Below are positions 59,125 through 64,000 of a stretch of 64,000 nucleotides of DNA, in pieces. Both the position numbers and the translations under genes were made by a program. This stretch comes from Vulcanisaeta distributa JCM 11216. GTDB lineage: Archaea; Thermoproteota; Thermoprotei; Thermoproteales; Thermocladiaceae. The notes beneath the pieces are model-generated. The model worked only from the letters and a program-made list of their open reading frames with translations, was not told the origin of the DNA and did not search any database. Numbering within the stretch: the first letter of the stretch is position 1; each line of letters begins with the position of its first letter. Where the stretch lies: assembly GCF_001315985.1 (NCBI RefSeq), contig NZ_BBBI01000004.1, positions 105,230 to 169,229 of the forward strand. Direction: 5' to 3'.

Positions 59125-59774
59125 TCATGCCACGTACGATTAAAATCGAAGTTAGTCTTGATCTCTTTCTCGTCGTTTTATTTGGCGTCCTTATTATTGC
59201 CGGCCTACTAATTTATGTTGTGAATACGTACTACATGGATGATATAGTGAAGATGCTTGGTTATATGCCTTGTAAGGCTCCATCACTTCCAGAAAGTATT
59301 ACCTTTTACCCAATACCGGGTAATGAGGATTGGTTATCCCGCAGTGTGGCTGGTCTCGGTATTTCTGACATGAGTGTATTTGTCCTCAACGGTACTTACT
59401 ATGTAACCAGTGAGTTTTACCTTGAACCCGGCATATACGTGTGCATAGCCCCCCCCAGGGCCGCGGCCGATATATTATTTCTCGGCGCCACAAATGAGAA
59501 CTTCATCCCTAAGAATGGCTACGGCTATATAAAGTGCGTAACGGGTAATGGACCAACATGGCTTAACGTAACGTTAGGGCCTGGGGCATACGCATTCGTA
59601 ATTGCGGTATACGGTACAAATCAGACGGGTAAGATATTAACTGTAAAATTGTTAAGGCCTGCCGTCGCCGTTTTAATCACGAATTTTGAGTATTACCCAC
59701 AATGCGGATACCCGGCATTTGGCAATATATCGGCGTATATACCTAGGGAAAAGCCGGTTTGGTTCCATAACTAA
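59121..59774 (+). CDS. Membrane-anchored extracellular protein, unknown family
   Basis: 217 residues. One N-terminal helix (LFLVVLFGVLIIAGLLIYVVNTYY) followed by an extracellular beta-rich domain with sequons (NGT, NVT, NQT, NIS) and four Cys, one pair possibly bonded (YMPCKAP, VCIAPP, KCVTG, QCGYP). Start GTG 59121 overlaps the previous stop; ATG 59127 is an alternative. Likely works with the secreted protein at the cell surface. Confidence 0.55.
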   Translation: MIMPRTIKIEVSLDLFLVVLFGVLIIAGLLIYVVNTYYMDDIVKMLGYMPCKAPSLPESITFYPIPGNEDWLSRSVAGLGISDMSVFVLNGTYYVTSEFYLEPGIYVCIAPPRAAADILFLGATNENFIPKNGYGYIKCVTGNGPTWLNVTLGPGAYAFVIAVYGTNQTGKILTVKLLRPAVAVLITNFEYYPQCGYPAFGNISAYIPREKPVWFHN

Positions 59775-59845
59775 TAAACCTAGCCTAGGGTAATTATCGG
59801 GGGGGTTAAGTTAAAAATAACGGTGCATTAAGCCTTACTCGGTTA

Positions 59846-60424
59846 ATGGATTCCTCAAGGTTCATAGGGCTTGTGTTGGACCTGCACAATAGGTACGGTA
59901 GTGCATTGGGCATTAGTGATGTCTATGCCTACAGTGCCCTGGGCAGGGTGATTAAGGCAGTGGGCACGGTAATAATATCCCCAAACTCACCGATACTCCT
60001 CACCAAGACCCCCCCAAGGACGATATCAATGTACCTACTGGGCAATGGCTCAATCCTCGCGTTGGCCGACTTACCAATAAGCACCTCCGCACTTAGGGAT
60101 TGCGTGGGCGAGAGGGTTGAGGTTACGAACGACCTGTATAAACCACCAAGCACCTTAACGGCCATCAACGTGACCAAGTGCCAGGACGCCATATACAGGG
60201 CTGTTAAGGATGTTGGTAGGAAGTACGGCCTCAACCTAGAGGTTTGGATTACGAGCGAGTTGGGGGGGATGGAGGGAATTAAGGTGGTTTATAGAGGTGG
60301 TATCAAGGATCTGAAGCACTTGGTTAGGCTCGTCATTTTAATGGCTGCCCTAACGAATGTGAAGGGTGACGGTGATATTGAACCCGTGACTAAATTAATA
60401 GGTGATTTAATGAGGAAGTACTGA
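59846..60424 (+). CDS. Conserved hypothetical protein
   Basis: 192 residues, mixed alpha/beta, cytosolic. SRFIGLVLDLHNRYGSALGISDVYAYSALGRVIKAVGTVII and a C-terminal RAVKDVGRKYGLNLEVWITSELGGMEGIKVVYRGG...KDLKHLVRLVILMAALTNV. No catalytic motif recognised. Its stop is one base before the convergent oxidoreductase gene. Two G7/C7 runs inside. Confidence 0.5.
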   Translation: MDSSRFIGLVLDLHNRYGSALGISDVYAYSALGRVIKAVGTVIISPNSPILLTKTPPRTISMYLLGNGSILALADLPISTSALRDCVGERVEVTNDLYKPPSTLTAINVTKCQDAIYRAVKDVGRKYGLNLEVWITSELGGMEGIKVVYRGGIKDLKHLVRLVILMAALTNVKGDGDIEPVTKLIGDLMRKY

Positions 60425-60425
60425 A

Positions 60426-61389
<964 letters not shown>

Positions 61390-61475
61390 GGTACAAATGT
61401 CAAATGAACCACTTTATAAAGCTATCCCGCCTATTACTGCAAAAGCATTTTTACTGAGGCAGGCCTTGGGAACCC

Positions 61476-62017
61476 GTGGGTTACTTCTACGGCATTTTCA
61501 TCAAGGAATTGAACATAACACCATTGATTAAGACACTGCCCGTAATACCCGTGGAGAGGGAAAACCTGCATATGACCATTACGTACATCGGTGATCAAAG
61601 GCCGAGCCAGGAGGTAGACGATAAAATCGGAATAAGCATAGGCTCAATACCCTGCTTCAGGGTTAGGCTTGGGCAGTTAGTACTATTGCCGAATACCCTG
61701 AGACCCAGGTACTGGCGGTGGAGGTTATTAGCAATGAGCAGTTGGGTAGGTTGAGGTCCACGATAATGAGCATACTAAGGGATTCAGGCGTATCAATTAA
61801 CGATAAGTACTCAGGCGAGTTTAGGCCGCACATAACGATTGCCTACATAAGATCGAAGAAGCCAGACCCGCAGAACATACTCGAAACAGCCCACGAGATC
61901 GGTATCGAGAAGGAACTCCAGGGCAAACCACTATTAATAAGCAACGTTTCCTTAATACTGGCGAAGGAGAACAACTACAGAGAGCTGTCAAGGCACGAAT
62001 TGCAGTGCCAATTTTAA
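61476..62017 (+). CDS. thpR: RNA 2',3'-cyclic phosphodiesterase ThpR (LigT-like, frame broken)
   Basis: About 180 residues. Both HxTx motifs are present: ENLHMTITYIGD and FRPHITIAYIRS. N-terminal YFYGIFIKELN as in archaeal family members. Break near 61712 (LRPRVLAVEVISNEQLG). Opens 2',3'-cyclic phosphates at RNA ends or ligates tRNA halves; relevant to splicing-derived ends in an intron-rich tRNA set. Confidence 0.88.
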
Positions 62018-62023
62018 GTCGAG

Positions 62024-62458
62024 TCACGAAAACCTAATCACAGGGTCAGCGCCGCGAAACCCCCCCACAACCCTAACCACAAGGCGCGTATTAGCCAGCG
62101 GACCCAATAAATAACGGCAATCCTTAAAGGGGGGGCAAACACTGGACTTATGCCTCCTCAATTTATCATCACCATAACTCTCAGTCCTAATGAGTAATAA
62201 GTCCCCCCCATCACGCGTATAAATAACCCTATACGGGTAATGAATAAAGACACCACCCACAGGATCCCTAATCACCAACTCCACGTAGTCGGCCATGGAT
62301 AAATCAACAAATAACGAAGTATCGCTACCCTCAACCTCGCCCACGCGGTATTCCCTAACCACCAAGTTACAGTTACCGGCTCCAGTACTTCTCACGGACC
62401 CGCACGAGGTCATTAGCGGCATACTATGGCTTGAGGTTAATGGTAATAGTGTAATCAT
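62024..62458 (-). CDS. Hypothetical protein
   Basis: Up to 144 residues; the last about 120 (from MTSCGSVRSTGAGN) look protein-like: VVREYRVGEVEGSDTSLFVDLSMADYVELVIRDPVGG, KDCRYLLGPLANTRLVVRVVGGF. No family recognised. Overlaps the C-terminus of the PaRep2 gene by 35 bp and has three C7/G7 runs, so its real boundaries are uncertain. Confidence 0.4.
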   Translation of the reverse strand: MITLLPLTSSHSMPLMTSCGSVRSTGAGNCNLVVREYRVGEVEGSDTSLFVDLSMADYVELVIRDPVGGVFIHYPYRVIYTRDGGDLLLIRTESYGDDKLRRHKSSVCPPFKDCRYLLGPLANTRLVVRVVGGFRGADPVIRFS

Positions 62459-64000
62459 GATACGGAGAATTACCCAGTTTAGGTGGGGGGGAGGCCCGTG
62501 GGCTTTGGGTGGGGGGGCAGTTTAGGTTCGTCATTGCCTTTGTTATTGCCTTTGCCCTCCTTTCCCTGCCCTCGTTTATCGCCTTCTCATGCATCCTCCT
62601 CAGTACCTCACAGACCTTGCTGACGAGCTCTGGGTACTTCTTGATCGCATTCATGCTCATATAAACTACGTACTTACTACTTCGCTTATTTAGCTCGACC
62701 TCCTTATAACCTGCGTTCTTAAGCCTCGTCAAAACCTCCACGGCGTCGTTATAATCATGTCGTCTAACAATCAAATCCACGAAGCCGCCTTGATTTACGT
62801 GGACATTCATCCTTATGCCAGCAACCTCGATCGATGACCTACCCAAGGGTTTGGTCTTTACGTTCGTTAGCTCGATTAATCGCCTAAGCTTATCCGCGTC
62901 GGGCAATGTACTTAAGTCCTCGGTCAAAGCCTTTATTGAGGTTTCACTGAGCATCTTCTTAACGAGGTCAACAGCCCTCGAAGTCCAAACCACGTACGTT
63001 ATTTTATGCTTCTCCTTCTTCTCCCTAAACCCGAGACCCCTCAACCTCTCGATTAAGCCACCCCACAAATCACGCTTCTCCCTGCCCATGTAAAGCCTAA
63101 CCACTTTTCTCTCGACGTCCACACTACCATCGCCAAGTATTGCGAATAGTAAGAACGACATGAAATCCTCATTATCTAGTTCGCTAGCCTGCTCGGCAAC
63201 CACGGCCTTACCCTCGAACACGCCCTTATGGTCAGTAGCTATTAATTTCCATGTGACTCCCACGTCATCGCCATTAATGCCCACGCCATTTATGTACATG
63301 TGGTTTTTCCCAGGCCATGCAATTAACCAAGCAAAGACCTGCCAAAGCTGGTTGGTGCCCATCACTGGGTAGCCGTCATCGTCAATTGAGCCGTCGGTCA
63401 GCAGAAGCCCGTACTGCATTGCTCTCAAGTCGCCATCACCGAACAGCTTAGGCGTGATAACGTGAAAGCCCCTGAGACCGGTTAAGTGCATTATTACTGT
63501 CACACCACCTGACTTAGCAACCCTCTTCACACCAATCGTTATATTCTCCGTGTATAGGTGAACTGCGAATGACCTGCTTTTGTTAAATGGCTCACCGCTG
63601 ATGACTATCCTCGCCTCATTACTCCTCAGCCTTCCGATTAACTCCTCAAGCTCTCTTCGATACTCCCTAAGCCACCTCTCCCTTACCTGACTGGCTAGCT
63701 TGAGCATCTTCTTGGCAATGCCACGCATTGCCCTCCTCAGGTTGGTTATGGCTTCATCGTCACTTTCGTTAATCCTCCCCCCCTCAATCCTCGACAACCA
63801 CTCGCTCAAGGCCTTGATTGACTCGTCAAACGGCGTTGCCTCATCACTAAGCAGTGTGTCTTTGTGTCTCTCTACTCGAGCTAAGAACTCATTGATTAGT
63901 CTCATTGTTTCCTCAATGACCTTTGGGTCGTTGACCAATTCACCGCATTTGAGCCTCCTCGAGCCTCTAACCTTCACGCCCCCAGCATACGGTGGCTGGG
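62424..64000 (-). CDS. PaRep2b-family protein, 5' end beyond the window
   Basis: The frame is open to the right edge (517 residues from a GTG at 63977, more upstream). Family core: MQYGLLLTDGSIDDDGYPVMGTNQLWQVFAWLIAWPGKNHMYINGVGINGDDVGVTWKL, FLLFAILGDGSVDVERK, and KKMLSETSIKALTEDLSTLPDADKLRRLIEL, as in PaRep2a/b proteins of Pyrobaculum. The GDGSVD-like repeats recall LAGLIDADG homing-endonuclease folds; activity is unknown. The C-terminal 25 residues after TNLN are Pro-rich and span two C7 runs, so they may be out of frame. These families are lineage-specific and often near variable loci. Confidence 0.85.
   Translation of the reverse strand, partial: QPPYAGGVKVRGSRRLKCGELVNDPKVIEETMRLINEFLARVERHKDTLLSDEATPFDESIKALSEWLSRIEGGRINESDDEAITNLRRAMRGIAKKMLKLASQVRERWLREYRRELEELIGRLRSNEARIVISGEPFNKSRSFAVHLYTENITIGVKRVAKSGGVTVIMHLTGLRGFHVITPKLFGDGDLRAMQYGLLLTDGSIDDDGYPVMGTNQLWQVFAWLIAWPGKNHMYINGVGINGDDVGVTWKLIATDHKGVFEGKAVVAEQASELDNEDFMSFLLFAILGDGSVDVERKVVRLYMGREKRDLWGGLIERLRGLGFREKKEKHKITYVVWTSRAVDLVKKMLSETSIKALTEDLSTLPDADKLRRLIELTNVKTKPLGRSSIEVAGIRMNVHVNQGGFVDLIVRRHDYNDAVEVLTRLKNAGYKEVELNKRSSKYVVYMSMNAIKKYPELVSKVCEVLRRMHEKAINEGRERRAKAITKAMTNLNCPPTQSPRASPPPKLGNSPYHDYTITINLKP

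Noticed and set aside
62424..63977. PaRep2b protein as a confirmed LAGLIDADG homing endonuclease
   Set aside because: The GDGSVD-like segments only resemble the motif; the family is defined by the PaRep2 core and no intein or intron context is visible.

Overview
The window looks like a chromosomal stretch of a hyperthermophilic crenarchaeon of the Thermoproteales, most likely near Vulcanisaeta/Caldivirga. The grounds are PaREP1 and PaRep2b family proteins, a tRNA-Val gene that only folds if two introns at non-canonical positions are removed, several C/D box sRNAs, many leaderless ATG/GTG starts 20-30 bp after a TATA box, a heavy preference for AGG arginine codons, and a short (25-nt) CRISPR repeat. 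The genus is inference.

Layout. 1-5.7 kb: an amino-acid permease end, a TrkA regulator, a KDG kinase, tRNA-Val, a K+ channel with RCK domain, HemD and a sugar-nucleotide epimerase. 5.7-9.6 kb: a rhomboid-like membrane protein, CbiX-like and CbiB corrinoid genes, an Lrp-type regulator and a DUF357-FAD synthase fusion. 9.7-14.4 kb: two membrane-anchored proteins, ProRS, ferredoxin, a C/D sRNA and a small kinase. 14.5-20.4 kb: a CRISPR leader and array (14 repeats), then a 4.6-kb block of three minus-strand genes encoding mainly secreted, sequon-rich proteins, bounded by two copies of the same mutated CRISPR repeat. 20.4-33.6 kb: metabolic and housekeeping genes (PUA protein, MetRS beta, M16 peptidase, Sir2, GH57, amidohydrolase, VWA protein, PTPS, SUMT, archaemetzincin) and an N6-adenine methyltransferase. 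33.8-37.7 kb: an operon of two HerA/VirB4-like ATPases and a small membrane protein that could be a DNA-transfer machine. 37.7-53.7 kb: SpeD, PHI, PhoH-KH ATPase, NOG-type GTPase, tRNA-Thr, DUF2079, phosphoesterases, an FCSD/SQR-like flavoprotein, MBL protein, MFS protein, gamma-family PLP enzyme, P5C reductase and a divergent C/D sRNA pair. 53.7-64 kb: family-specific hypotheticals (DUF996-like, coiled-coil, PaREP1), aldo-keto reductase, VapBC, a second pair of secreted/anchored proteins, 2-oxoacid:ferredoxin oxidoreductase beta, ThpR and PaRep2b.

Two window-wide properties matter for every entry. First, about 150 runs of G or C have length exactly seven, roughly one per 400 bp, in genes and between them. 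Where the family is conserved (tRNA-Thr acceptor stem, a Walker A loop, P5CR GSGPA, Sir2 PQGLW, GNAT core) the run is three bases longer than expected, adding one Gly or Pro. Second, about 40 reading frames break at single-base indels, many of them at G/C runs, including in essential genes such as ProRS. I treat most as sequence error and give joined coordinates, but the +3 pattern itself is unexplained.

The most interesting biology is the 4.6-kb insertion in the terminal CRISPR repeat, the dual-ATPase operon, and the C/D sRNA set.
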